Assembly: GCA_964036275.1 (NCBI GenBank)
Contig: OZ038439.1
Location: 7,539,169-7,603,168, forward strand
Direction: 5' to 3'
Source of the DNA: Litoditis marina
Taxonomy: Eukaryota > Nematoda > Chromadorea > Rhabditida > Rhabditidae
Length of the DNA stretch: 64,000 bases
A program made the position numbers and the translations under genes. Positions within the stretch are counted from its first letter, which is position 1, and each line of letters starts with the position of its first letter. Shown here piece after piece: positions 9,418 through 21,305 of this stretch. The notes beneath the pieces were generated by a model, which was not told where the DNA came from, searched no databases, and worked only from the letters and a program-made list of their open reading frames with translations.

Positions 9418-12400
9418 ATGAACGGAATTAAGTCTTATAGCTACTTTTCTAGATCAGACATGTTGCTGCGCCTTTCTGCAGCCATTGTGCGGGTATCAAC
9501 AAAGACCAGCGGTCCCTGGAGAAGTCTTTGTACAGGGAAGGAGTTTCGATCTACCCTCTCCGATGGAAAAGTGACCAGTCCTTTCCAGGATCCCAGTCGA
9601 ACTAGAACCGTAAGTTCACAGGGTTTGTCTCAGTTATAATGTTCTGGATCAAATTTCATTCGTCATTCCTGATATATCACCCAAATGTGTGCTATGTGGT
9701 AAAGTTGGGGATAAGGCTGTCAATACAGGGGAGAGGGGTATCACATGCGATTTGCGTTTCGAACCGATACTGTCGAAGAATTACGGTTTTATGCATATCT
9801 GTCAAGCGTATTATGCGTGGTTGAACTAAAAACTAACCCGCTGGGAGCGTAAAGAAATATTGCCGAGGAAAGAAATACTGCAATCTCTCTTTATCTTCAT
9901 GTTGATTCAAGGATGAGATATATTGCAAGCTATAATTTGGCGGTTTTTGTAGCAAGCTCGTACCTTTGTTTGCTCAAAAGGGCAGTAGATCACACCCGCT
10001 CTGCGGGACTTTTTGTTTCTTTTTATTTCTGTAACCACTGAAATGTATATTTTCAGGTAACTGGTTCAATTCCCCTGGAAACATTGACTACCCCCAGCCC
10101 TAAACCAATTGTAGAGAAAACGCCGGTACAACAAATCTTCGAGAGTAAACCATTCGAGTCCACTGAACAGGTCAGTATCTAATTTAACTATTTCATTTTT
10201 CACATGTTCTGTTTTATGTAGTTGTTCCTGTTTCAGTTCAAACGTAGGGCGACTTTGTTGGGTGCTCTATTGAATCACCCGTTTCTCTCTCAATCCAACT
10301 TTTGAACTACACAAATTTCAACAATAGTCCCACTTTACTAGGGAAAACATGGTCTGTCACCATGTTTTGTAGTGTGGTTACCCAGACGAAACACCTAATT
10401 TTCAATTAAATTTTGTGGACAACAAAGTCGCCTCATGTATGTTTCAGTTGTCAATAAACCAGGGAAATTTCACCCGTTTCAATTATATAGCAGGGTTATA
10501 CATAATAGTTATCAGCTCTCAGATCCTTGGGGGAAAATCGAGGTCTAAACCGGGTTCCGTTCATTTGTCATGACGGAGGTTTCATTTTCAAGTTCTTTGT
10601 AATGGATTATGTCATTGTTCCGTTCAGAACTAACCACTACGAGAAGCATACCTTCAATCAGATCACGTTTCATTGTTCTTTATTCCCTACTTTTAATCTT
10701 TGCAGATGAAGGAGACTACTGTATTGTCTAGTACCCCTCCAGCTTCCTCAGCTGTGGATGAATTGGATCGATTAAAGGTATTCGTTAACTTGGCTTCATA
10801 CACCGCCAAAGGTCTCATAATGGTCTTGAAATCTCGCGATAAACTGCTCTTCTTCTTTTTTTGCTAGAAACCCCTCCAAAATAGTTCCGAACGGCAATTT
10901 TTATCAATTTTCGGTTTAATTCTCACTAGTTTTGTGTGAAATTTGCTGGTTTTCAACTCGTGCGCCTCTTTCCATTTTCCATGAAAAAAATAGTTGAAAA
11001 ATTAAAGAAATCATTTTTTTGGTAACCTAAGTAACCGGGTTTCTGGTTTATTGAAAGCTTTGATTGCAGGGTACATTGGAGAAGATGGAATCGGTCAAAG
11101 AAGAACAGAAAGCCGGAGGATCAGGCGGCACGGGCGATGATGGACATGTGAGTTGGAATACGGGGTTTAGAGTACTACATTCTCTATTTGTAGACGTGAA
11201 CGTTATTGATTTACCAGGGGCGGGCAGAGAATGGTTTGACGTCCAATCCAATACAACCCCCTCCCCTTCGAAAAATTAAAATGATCCTATTTCAACAAAT
11301 GAACGGAAAATTTCGAGAACAGATTAGTTTCGACTAAAACCATGCAATTTTCGACCTCCCTCACCCTCCGAGCCAAAAACGACTCCACCCCACCTTGACT
11401 TTTCTTTTTCCCCTGCACCAAAAGCAGGCAATATTCATAGATACTGGTGTATGTGTAGTTTACTTATTACTTGCCCCGCCCAAATTAGTAGACAGGAAAG
11501 ACGGTGTTTCCTTTCTCAGTTGCGATACCCTGTTGAGCTAATCGTCACACTCCACTAAACTTGTCGGCATTTCCAACGATTCTAATATTTGGCTTCTTTT
11601 TCGCTTTTATCGGGTCAATCGAGATGGAGAAACGGAATACAATTTAGAATAGTCACAACTTACTAGTGTGTGCTGTCTGCGATTAGCTGACCGGGAAAGC
11701 TTTACATTTCTTCAAACCAAGGGTGACCACAAGTTGCACGCGTGCAACATTTTCAAGGGGAGGGGGTTCCTAAAGGCCCCGAAAGAGCGGAAATTTTATA
11801 ATGGTGATTTTTGCCGATTTTCGTGGAGTTCTCGCAATTTTGAAGAATAAATTCGTATTTTTCGGTGAAATTCTATTTTTTTAAAGGGGAGGGGTCGTAC
11901 CGGCGGTAGGGTCGGTCAACTTTTTGGTCACCCCTGCTTCAAACGGTTGCTTCCTACAACCTAAAGTGAGTGTTCGAATTTCCCACTTGAACTCATGTGT
12001 CAAATATCTTGTATTTGATATAAATATTTCAGCCGAAATTCGACGCCCAGGCTGAGGCGGAAAAACGTCGTATCCGAATGGAAAGGAACACGCGATTGGG
12101 GGGACTGATTCTGTTGGGAGGAAGTGTCGTCGGATTCTTCACTTTCTGCTTCTATTATGGTTAGTTCCATACTCTGGTAAAGTTTAGTAAAATTGGAAAA
12201 GCCTATAAAATGCCCCCTCTCCTCCCGTACGGCAATATTGGGACTTTTTGCCCTTTTTGCCGTCGCAGAATGCAGAAATCAATTTTTGCCCTTTTCGATG
12301 GAAAAACGGATTCCTAATTTGTAGACTAGTATTTTACAAAAAAAATAACCGTTTTGGTTATAAAATGAGGAATGGCAATCTACGAAGTGAATGACAAATT

Positions 12401-15400
12401 ACTTTCGTATCTTCGTAAGTTCCTGGCTTGTTTCATTTTTGTCGATTGATAGGTCGCGCGGAGCGAGACGCGGCGGGAAATGTGATAAAGGACGAACACA
12501 CCGGATCCCTTCTGGCGCCCTTCTATCGCATCTACAACAGTATTTGGCAGTGGAGAGATGTGAGTCAGATTATAGACCTATTTTAAGGCTTCAATGTAAC
12601 TTGAATGTTCTCTTGCGTGAAACTTGGAAGTAATGAATAGAGGGTAGTATTTGCCCATTTGGAATTGGGAGAACGAATTTTATGGAACGTGTTATTTGTG
12701 AAAAGAAATGACAACTACTTCCATACACCGCAAGTCCTCTTATGAGATAGAGGGTTGCGAACTAATTTTTCTGAAAAGTAGGGGTCGCGAGTTGAGAACC
12801 AGCGAATTTCATACCAAAGTAGTGAACATTATTAGACGAAAAATTGATGAAAATCGCAGTTTTGAACTATTTTGGATTTGAAGGGGCCACGACTCAAGAA
12901 AGGGGGGGGGGGGGTATCGAGAGCTTTCAGGAAAAATGAGAGACCCTTGACGGTGTATGACTACTTCTTCTTATTCTCACCATAATCAAGTAAATAACCA
13001 CCCACCTTACTGGTTTGTCTAAGAAAACAAATTATATTTTTCACTATTCATTCAATTGCAGTTCGTGCTCGAGCTAGCCCGCACCCAATTGTAACGAAAA
13101 TTTACTTTTTTTTCTATAAATAAACTTTTTATTTGTTTTGAAAGTAATAAAACTCTCATTGTATTCTGTATCTTGTCTTGTTTTAGCTAAAGCCAACTAT
13201 GTTTGTGATTCCAGTTCTCGTACTCGAGCCAGCCCGCAGTCCCGCACCCAATTGTTTCACCAAATTCCAAACCCAAACCCAATCGCACCCAATTGCGAGA
13301 AAACCAGACAATTTTAAGACTAGGCGGCGCCTATTTATTTGATCCCCCAAAATCTGGAATGCTAAAAATAATAAGTTTTGTCACCCAATTTTTTTCCGAT
13401 TACTTCCCAAAAAAGTTGGAAAATGAATTTGACAGCCAAAATGATTTTTTCACAATTTGTTTTCAATTATGAAATTGTAGAGGAGGTCAGATAACGTTAA
13501 ACTAGGCTAGTGAGATATCACAAATTTGGCACGGGCAATTTTTTTTGCCGAAGTAGGCGGTGAAAATCTCGAAAAAATCGGTTTTTTTTTCACTGCGAAA
13601 ACGATTTTTTTCAAATAAAAGTCTAAGTAATTGATTGATATTTGGCCTATAAGACATCTTTAGCGACAACTGAGATATCACAATATTGTCATCCCGAGCT
13701 AAAAATGGAAATCTAGGCGATTCTAGGCACCCCCCAAACGCCTACTTCTGTTATATCTCATGAAATAAATTTTTCTGAAGAAATTCACTGTGCGTATCTT
13801 GAAACTATATCGCATTAGTTAATAAAAAACATAGTGGGTGATCAAAATATTCATAGTAATTTTTTTCACTTCGACCATTTTTTTAGAAAAAAAATTAAAT
13901 GTTTTTCGAAGTTTTATTAATTTGATCACCCAAAACGGCGGAATTTCGAGTTAAATAGTTTTGATCACCCAAAAATTAGGACCCCGCCTACATCTCCCTA
14001 TTGTCTGGAGAAAACTATCAGTTCGACATAACATATATAATGAAACTCTAATTGTATTCTGTATTTGATTTCAGCTAGCTAAATCTAAGTGTTTCCGTGA
14101 TTTCAGTTCGTGCTCGAGCCGGCACGTACCCAATTGTTGCCGGACCCGCTGCCGGCCCCCTATTTGCAACCGAAATACACGTTGGTCATCGAGCTGAAGA
14201 ACATTCTGGTCAGCCCCGAGTGGACATATAAAACGGGGCACAGGTATGGGAATCAATCGGGTTTTGCAGTTCCCGCCAAATCAGGCGAAAAACGCATGAA
14301 AGGTAGTCCTTTTTGGCCAAAATCCGGATTTTTAACTTGCTCAATAAAAAACACGTTACGAGCATGGGGGTGCAGTGATCAAGAGCAGTTTTACCAACCA
14401 CCCTGTTATAATAATGTATGAAAACTATTAAGAATACAAATGTATTAGGAAAGGTGCGTCAACTTCTTTACATGTAGTTCGTGTAATCATTTTTGTCGCT
14501 CACACGTTGGAACGGGGAAGTCGTGAAAAAGTGCGGGGTTATTTGATTCTAGGAATGTTATAGCACACACGGATAGTTTATTGGACGTTTTCAGGTTCGT
14601 GAAGCGTCCGGCTCTCGATTATTTCCTCGATGTCGTCGGATATCCCAACTTTGAGGTACGTGAAACGGAATTGAAGTTATTTCCAATCGAGGCATACCCT
14701 AAATGCCTCAGAGTTGTGACTTTTTCAAACAGGGGGGTTTTGCCCTCCCCCTCAGCCATTATAAGGAGGTTTTGCCCTTAATTTAGAAAATCGCTAAATC
14801 AGACAATTTTTGAGGGGGGGGGGGGTTTGCCCAAATCTTCGGACTAAAAATAGGGGGGGGGGGGGTTCTCAAAACGCTGAGCATTTAGGGTATGAATCGA
14901 GGTCGTTTTTTTCTAGGTGGTGATCTACACGAGTGCGTGTTGAAAGTGAAAAATTGCTCCCTTATTTACAAACTCAATTAGTTATCTAATTATGTTCCTT
15001 CCACAGGTTTTAAAAGTAAACAACTGTTTTCTTATTTAAACACGTAATTTGTTGTATAATCATGTTCCTTTTCGCAGGTAGTCATCTACACGAGTGAGTC
15101 TGCGATGACGGCCATTCCAGTAATTGACTCTGTAGACCCGAAACAGAGGATCATGTTCCGACTGTACAGGGACTGCACCAAATACGCCAACGGACACCAT
15201 ATTAAGGTACGTAACGCTTAAGGTAGTTTAAAGTTTAAGGTTGGTAAGGTTTAGGGTAGCTGATTAATGTTTAAGGTGGGTAAATTTTAAGGTAGGTGAA
15301 GTTGAGGAAAAAAAGTAAAAGGGCGATACCTTTAAAACTGCTATGTTCTTCTATAATAGGGCAATTTAGCGATGATTTTGTGTGAGAGTGAAATATTGTG

Positions 15401-16696
15401 TACTGACTGCACCAAATACTCCAACGATAGGTATAGTATAGTAATACTGTCATACACAAGTAACGTGAGACTATTTCACAAAACAAAATCATGACTTTTT
15501 CCATCCTTCTACGAAAGTACGAAAAAAACCATGATTTTGTATCGAAAATCGGTTAATTTTCTTCTTACAAGCAACAAGCCAAGCAGTAGTCCGCAGTTCA
15601 ACATTTTCCAATCCTGTATGATTTGATTCGTGTATAAACTGGAATAATGCCGTATCTAATACCGGCAATCTGTTACAGGACCTGTCCAAGTTGAACCGTG
15701 ACCTCTCGAAGGTCATCTTCCTGGAATGGGACCCGAAATCGGCCCAATTGAACCCGGAGAACATGCTGCGAGTTCCCGAGTGGAAGGGAAATATGGACGA
15801 CACTTCTCTGGTGGATCTGGCAGAGTTGTTGAAAAGTAGGTCAACGGTTACACTATTAAGAAAACTATTAAAAAACGTTTGAACTATGTCGAACGTTGTT
15901 CCTTAGGATGAAAGATGAGTTGGTTGATCTGGCAGAGTTGTTGAAAAGTGGGTGGATTTGTTGCGAGAATTACAAATCGGAAGTCGGAAGAGAAGGGGAA
16001 GTTTTTCGAGTTGAGCTTGGAGTTACAGTCTTTTTGAACAGGTGGTCTTTACAATTTTGTTATCCAAACTTTCAATTAGTTAGCTTTGTTGCGATGATGC
16101 TATTTCTATTATTGATTGAATACATATGTTTTGATCGATTCTCCTGTCACATCGATTAATTGGTCCTATTATTGATTCATTGATTGCAGCCATCCATTTG
16201 TCTGATACGGATGATGTCCGTCCGACCATCCAATACTATTCCCAATTCGACGATCCGGCCGGAGAATTCAGAAAGAGGGCCATGTATCTCGCACAACAGG
16301 TATGCACTTTAATATAATTTAATTGTCGATTTATAAGTTATATTCAGACAAATTTGCTCAAATTCGTAAATAGGTCATTTTCAATGATTGAGCTCCTTTT
16401 CTGCCAATCTTGAAAGCTAGTTTTGAAATTCGAGGGTCATTAGTGGAATAAACGAGAATCCTCCTCATTTACAACTAAGATAAGGGTCATAGGTCATAGC
16501 TCAAAATAATCGGGTCTCAGGAATGCTAGAATCATGAGCAGGTACATCGTACAATACGTTATAAAGACAGTGCAGCATACAAACACATAATTTTCAGGAG
16601 GAAGAAAAGAAGTTGGCGCCAGACGCTGCAGATTCTTCGCTTCTCAAACGATATTCCGGTCGTCTTTTCGGATTCAGGAGACATCAGGCAGTATAG
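9418..16696 (+). CDS. timm-50: TIM50, receptor subunit of the TIM23 inner-membrane import complex, twelve exons
   Basis: TIM50 spans the mitochondrial inner membrane, receives presequences in the intermembrane space and hands them to TIM23. Exons: 9418-9609, 10057-10170, 10706-10777, 11070-11147, 12033-12159, 12453-12559, 14107-14243, 14595-14655, 15078-15206, 15679-15835, 16190-16299, 16598-16696. All are GT-AG, frames join, product 460 aa. Order: presequence (1-45), low-complexity linker, short charged helix, one membrane segment about 174-195 (LGGLILLGGSVVGFFTFCF), then the FCP1-like domain from about 247 (DPLPAPY, YTLVIELKN, SPEW, VIYTSESAM, IDSVDP, LYRD, YANGHHIKDLSKLNRD, LEWDPKS). As in other TIM50 proteins the phosphatase DxDx(T/V) motif is absent (IELKN), so no phosphatase activity is expected. 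An in-frame ATG at 9460 (MLLRLSAAIVRV) is an alternative start with a better presequence. Several exon edges are echoed in introns (see findings). Confidence 0.94.
10239..10440. mobile_element. 202-bp inverted-repeat element in TIM50 intron 2 with 9-bp target duplication
   Basis: Mirror ends contain GGCGACTTTGTTG / CAACAAAGTCGCC. GTTTCAGTT is repeated exactly at 10230-10238 and 10441-10449. The middle holds a second palindrome (AAAACATGG ... CCATGTTTT). Size and duplication suggest a Mutator-like non-autonomous element. Confidence 0.8.
10797..10990. mobile_element. hAT-type element, CATACACCGCC family, 3' end unclear
   Basis: Begins CATACACCGCCAAAGGTCTC and shares the interior (CCAAAATAGTTC, ACTAGTTTTGTGTGAA, GGTTTTCAACT) with the complete copies at 874-1067 and 12722-12959. 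The opposite terminal repeat was not found, so the copy looks truncated. Confidence 0.6.
12722..12959. mobile_element. hAT-type element, CATACACCGCC family, complete copy with 8-bp duplication
   Basis: Ends CATACACCGCAAGTCCTCT and mirror of GAGAGACCCTTGACGGTGTATG. ACTACTTC is duplicated exactly at 12714-12721 and 12960-12967. Contains a poly-G run at 12902-12914. Lies in TIM50 intron 6. Confidence 0.85.
13056..13094 (+). repeat. Copy 1 of the 5' edge of TIM50 exon 7 in intron 6
   Basis: GCAGTTCGTGCTCGAGC then AGCCCGCACCCAATTG matches the exon 7 start (14101-14137) including the acceptor AG, with a few changes. It leads into stop codons soon after. Confidence 0.75.
13144..13253 (+). repeat. 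Copy 2 of the 5' edge of TIM50 exon 7 plus about 60 bases of upstream intron
   Basis: Both the intron part (ATTGTATTCTGTAT, then TTTAGCTAAA, then GTGATTCCAG) and the exon part (GTACTCGAGCCAGCCCGCA, CACCCAATTG) match the real junction at 14040-14137. The copy is therefore a junction-spanning duplication rather than retro-inserted cDNA. Confidence 0.75.
13300..14000. repeat. Inverted GATCACCCAA-type element in TIM50 intron 6
   Basis: TTTGATCCCCCAAAATC near 13340, GATCAAAATATTC near 13840 and TTTGATCACCCAAAACGG / TTTTGATCACCCAAAAATTA near 13920-13975 form a set of direct and inverted motifs about 600 bases apart, with AT-rich sequence between. Boundaries are not clear. Confidence 0.4.
14916..15077 (+). 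repeat. Tandem copies of the acceptor of TIM50 exon 9 in intron 8
   Basis: TTCTAGGTGGTGATCTACAC at 14914-14933 mimics the real TTCGCAGGTAGTCATCTACAC. The intervening intron contains two versions of a roughly 60-80 base unit, each ending in TTATGTTCCTTCCACAG or TCATGTTCCTTTTCGCAG. Three acceptor-like sites in a row result; only the last keeps the reading frame of the protein. Confidence 0.7.
15402..15428 (+). repeat. Echo of the 3' edge of TIM50 exon 9 in intron 9
   Basis: GACTGCACCAAATACTCCAACG here matches GACTGCACCAAATACGCCAACG at the end of exon 9 (15170-15191) except for one base. Confidence 0.75.
15909..15950 (+). repeat. Echo of the 3' edge and donor of TIM50 exon 10 in intron 10
   Basis: GATCTGGCAGAGTTGTTGAA then AAGTGGGT matches the exon 10 end and donor (15813-15840, AAGTAGGT) almost exactly, about 100 bases downstream. 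A GT follows at the same place, so it could act as a cryptic donor. Confidence 0.8.
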
Positions 16697-17196
16697 AAAA
16701 GAGACTTCTTCACGTGTTCTCACGTCATTTCACGTTTAGTAGACACGTTTCTCGTTGGTTTTCTTTGCGTTTTTGTTGAATGAAAACCGGGGATTTGAAG
16801 CGGGATAGGTTTAGATGTAGTAGATGGAAGCGTAATCGTACATCAGATTTCAATGTGGATCTAGGGTCTTGTCTTATTCTGAATTTCTTAGATAGTTTCT
16901 GAAAAAGTCTTAAAAGTTCATTTTGCTTCAGTGTTAGTATAACTAACCTTAATGTGCAAGGGTTTTCAATCATATGATGGAGGAAAGGTGAAATTTGATG
17001 TACGACTTTGTGTTTTTTTTTATTATTTGGTTGAAAAGTGCAAGAATAGTATGTTATATCTGAGAATTTGACGAATCCGATGTTTTGTTTTTAGTTAGTA
17101 CCCGTAGATCTAATATAATAGTCTTTTCAACTACGGTATTCCTCATTTGTGTCTCTGTTGTTTGTTTAAAGTTATTCGCTGGGCAACAACTTGGTT

Positions 17197-17316
17197 AATT
17201 CTGCATCTAACCAGGTTTTTTGGTAACCTAACCGGTTCTTTGGTCACTTTTAGGTAACCAACTCAGGTAACCTGAAAAGTGGTTATCTAAAAACCGGTTA
17301 GATGAAGAATTGGCCC
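17197..17316. mobile_element. GGTAACC-family inverted-repeat element, copy 2
   Basis: Shorter relative of the element at 7957-8229: ends AATTCTGCATCTAACCAGG and the mirror CCGGTTAGATGAAGAATTGGCC, interior GGTAACC motifs. No clear target duplication. Fragments of the same family occur near 11015-11050, 17941-18005 and 21830-21895. Confidence 0.7.
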
Positions 17317-19121
17317 ATTGCCTACCCCAAAACTGTGCCGCCCGTTCGAGGCCGATTTTCGCTTTTATCCGTTGATGATATCCAGATAATGGTGGTGTTC
17401 CAATTAGGATTCTCGCTAGTTTTCCCGTTGAAAAGGATTGATCTGTCATTGCTCAAGGCTTTTCTCTGACTGTCTGGTCGTCTCTCTCTCCCTCCTTCTC
17501 TCCTTCTCTCTCTCTCCTCTCTCTCTATCGTTGTTTTGATCCTCCAATAGGCAATATAGTTCTACTCTAATAAAAGCGAATAGTTTGGACACTGTTATGT
17601 TCTCGTTACTACCTTTTCTTTGTTTGATGATTTTTATTAGAATAGTTGTTTTGCTCGATAGGTTTCGTTGTTTTTCTATCAAAGTTATGAATTAAATGGA
17701 CTATAATTGTGTTGTTTACGTGTTTCGGAAAGAGAGATTCGTCCCACCCACTTGTGGTTATTTCAATCAATTGGAAGCAAACTGTACAAGTTGTATCATT
17801 GTTAGAGGTTGTAACGTTTAAAAATAGTTTCTTTTTATTGAGGGAAGATTTTTCTTATTTTTCAACTCACAAGGGACTATTTGGTTGAAAAGTTTTAAAA
17901 GATCAGTTTTTATAATTAGTTGAGTCGGTGAACTACGTTTGATTAAAACGATGAATTCTGTAACCTAAAAACTGAGCAAAAACCAGTTAGATATATATAA
18001 TTGGCAGATTAATACAGTTAATGATGGTTTTTCTGTTTCAACAGTCCGGTGGCGCGTATTGATTTTTTGTTGGGGGAAGGCAGGTGTACAAATTCGGCTC
18101 TATTTGGGAATATTATCGTCAAACGAAAAGTAGTATAGAAGAAGTGAAGATATGGTGAGTTATGTTAGAATCATCATAATTATTGACCTTTATATTGATA
18201 TTATATATCGGGTTATCAATGAATAGTTGGTTATGTATTGAGATCAGATCAAATTTGGGATTATTCAGTTCAGAGTGTACTTTAACCCAAACCAGGCTGT
18301 CATAGAGTTATTGGAAACCGGTTTGTAATAGTGTTTCTATAGGCAATTGAACATGAATAGTGTTTTGTTCTGTGTTTTCTCTTTTCTTTCTCTCTCTCTC
18401 TCACCCTCCCTCTCTCTCTCCTCTTTCTCTCTCTCTCTTCCACTTTCTAAGATCTCGATCCTTCCTCTCTCTGTTTGTCTCTCTTAGCTTGCTCACTATC
18501 TTTCTCTCCCTTACTCTCTGCCCTCTCTCCTCTCTAATCCCCATTGTCTCTTCTTCTCTGTACCCTCTCTATTTGCCCTCTCTCCCCCCCCCCCCATTTT
18601 CTTTGTATTATTCCTCCAAAGACCCTCTCTACTCCCGACCTCACCACATTGACCAACTGTTTTATCTTGCCAAATAGCGGTCGCCCGTTCTATTTTGGTA
18701 CGGTATCCCCACTTTCTTCTGTGTGTACGTATGTCGAATTTTTTTTAGTTTTAGGTCATTTTAAGAGGACAAAAAAATTTGAACAGGTTCCGTATAGTTG
18801 AACTGTTTTTATTGTAAAATTGGTGGAATAAGCAATTTGTAGTAGCAGAGAAGTATGGCGTCTCTATATTTCTTCTGTGTTTAGTTTCAAGTAGAACTTT
18901 TCAGTTTCAAGAAAGGTCTTACTGAAAAAAGGTAAAACTTTTGAAATACTTTTTTATATTTCTCTCTACCTTGGGTTCTACTTTTCAAACTTGGTTATAT
19001 AAATCAACAACAAATATTTGGGGTATTGGAGATCAAAAAATGCAATGTATTGCGGTTTGTACACGTTTAGAATACAGCTCTTTTTGTCTTTTTGATGTGG
19101 CTGAGTTTAAAATACTTCCTT

Positions 19122-19385
19122 AGATGTTTGACACTAATTATTTTTTGTGTAAGTCTCTTTAGAAACTAGGGCGAGATGTTCTAAGTTTATATGTAAAAAA
19201 TGGATTGGTTAGGTCAAACATTTTTAAGTTATTAACTTTTTGTGTAAGTTTCATTAAAACAACTGAAGGCGGGATGTTCTATTTTTATATGTAAGAAAAA
19301 TGAATTGACTAAGTTGAGCATTTTGAAATTAATTACTTTTTGTGTTTATTTCTTTAGCAACTGAGGGCGGGATGTTCTATTTTTA
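19122..19385. repeat. Three-copy tandem repeat, unit about 100 bp
   Basis: Each unit holds TTTTTGTGT(A/T), a CTTTAG or CATTAAAA segment, GGGCGGGATGTTCT-like sequence and TTTTTATATGTA. The last two units are closer to each other than to the first. Confidence 0.75.
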
Positions 19386-21035
19386 TGTATTGCATATATC
19401 AAACACGGCAGTCTTTCGCTATGCGCAATTTAGGCGCAATTATCTCTATTTCCCCCTCTTCCAAGAATAACGCAAATCCTAGGAAAATGCTATGCGGGCG
19501 ACAGATTGTTTGGTTATTAATTTGGTTCCGGGAACTAATTTTAACTTATTCGTGGATGTAAAGCATTTTTAATTGGAATATAGATCTAGCTAAATGTAGA
19601 AATAACTTTGAACTCTCTTTTGACCTGGGAATGTATAGTATTTTCCCATTTCTGCTCTTCTAAAACTACTAGAACCAAGATTTTATTTTGATCAAGTTTT
19701 CCTACAAAATCGTAATTGATAGTTGTAGATTGCTGATAAATGGGAATTGTTTTGCAGTTCTATGATTGTCTGAAGTTTGTTCGGTCGTTTTAGAATAGTA
19801 CGTTTTGAGTGCTCTATTTGCCAATTCAATGCATAATCCTATTAAAAACTCTGGCATTCACTGTTCGGGGCAGGCAGTTGAGTAAAAGTAAACTTCTCGG
19901 AAACAAAATTATCTGTATATTTCCCAAAATCCTTAGAATGAATCTTAAATTTTTCCCCATTTTCTCATCTTTGACTTGTCAATTTACTACATTTTCCAAT
20001 TTGCCTGGCCATACTCAAAGAATTTACAGGATAAGCCTAATTAGATCCTACTCGTTAGCTAAGTTAAAGGGTTAAAGCCTGGTTTCTGAATAGTTTTACA
20101 TTTTCAAATTAGTATTCTAAGTTGCGGACATTGACTTTTCGAAATGTGTTTTCAAAATCATACAAATTGTCCCGTTTTCTGGTCGTAGGCGCATTATTTG
20201 TGCAGCTGCGTCGCTATTTTCTGGCCAAATGAGTCTATCGGAAAGTTTTCATTTTCAAACGTCAGAATATCGATTAGTTATTTAAAATTTGAAGTATTTG
20301 TAGTTTGTATTCTGCGATTGGACTACTATTTTCGCACCATTATACTAACAGAATTTATAATACATAAGAATCTCTTTTCTATATTGTTTAGTGTTATTCA
20401 GTCAAGTGTTCTCGTCAGTATAATTCCTTTCATGGAGAGAAATTGGAAAATTAGAGAAAAAGAAAGAGAGATGAACTGAAAATGTTAGGTACGTTTATAT
20501 GTGAAACAAGTTTTCTATTGTTTCTATCTTTCCTTAACTTCTCTATCAACTAATTTGAGCGAAAACCACGTCGTATTGTGTAACATTTCTGTCATTCTTC
20601 TCAGAATCCGCCAAATGTGGTCATTTTTCTTTGTTGCACCCGGGACTTTCAGCGACCTTGTAACTTTGTAACTTTGGTCCATTGATAAGTTTTTTAGTAA
20701 ATGTTTCTCTAGAGTGCAAATGCAAACGTTGTTGCTTTCCGAATTCCGTTAGAAAGCAGTTTTTTCCGGAACAGATTCACAAAGTTCAATTTCAAACGCC
20801 AAATGTTGACGAGTTTTCAGCTTCTCAGTGCTAACTGATTGTGTATAGTGTGTTCCATAATAGTAATATAGATCTGTGTAAATGTTATCAGTTCAAATTC
20901 AAAAAATTGAAACAAAGTTCTTCGCCCTAACTTGGGTACTTGGGGCAGTCTTTAATTTGTCGTACTTTAAAGAAAAACTGCTGCTCTATATCTATACTTG
21001 CAGTTTGTAATGTAAGTTTGTTTGTAATGTAAATT

Positions 21036-21305
21036 TTATTAGCACAGATCTTTATTTACACTGCTGGCTTTTGAATTGGTTCGAATTTCGGATAGCGTGG
21101 GTGTTTTTCCGCAGTTTACGTTCCATTGCAAATTGCCTATATCGGCCAAATAAGGTTGATTTAGGGTTTATAATTCTCCTAAGTCACACCCTATTTAGGG
21201 GAGTATATATTAGTAAACTTTATTAGAAATTAGAACGCATGTTTATCTACACTGCTCGGTTTTAGCGTGGGTGTATTTTTCTAGTTTTCGTTCTATCGCG
21301 ATAGG
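21036..21305. repeat. Two-copy tandem repeat, period about 185 bp
   Basis: TTTATTAG, GTTTATCTACACTGCT-like sequence, AGCGTGGGTGT and CGTTC(C/T)AT recur in the same order in both halves. Confidence 0.6.

Noticed and set aside
18360..18801. Long open frames across CT-rich sequence (also at 31758, 42282, 49669-50179 and 56521)
   Set aside because: They translate to serine/leucine or arginine/glutamate repeats that only mirror the dinucleotide tract.
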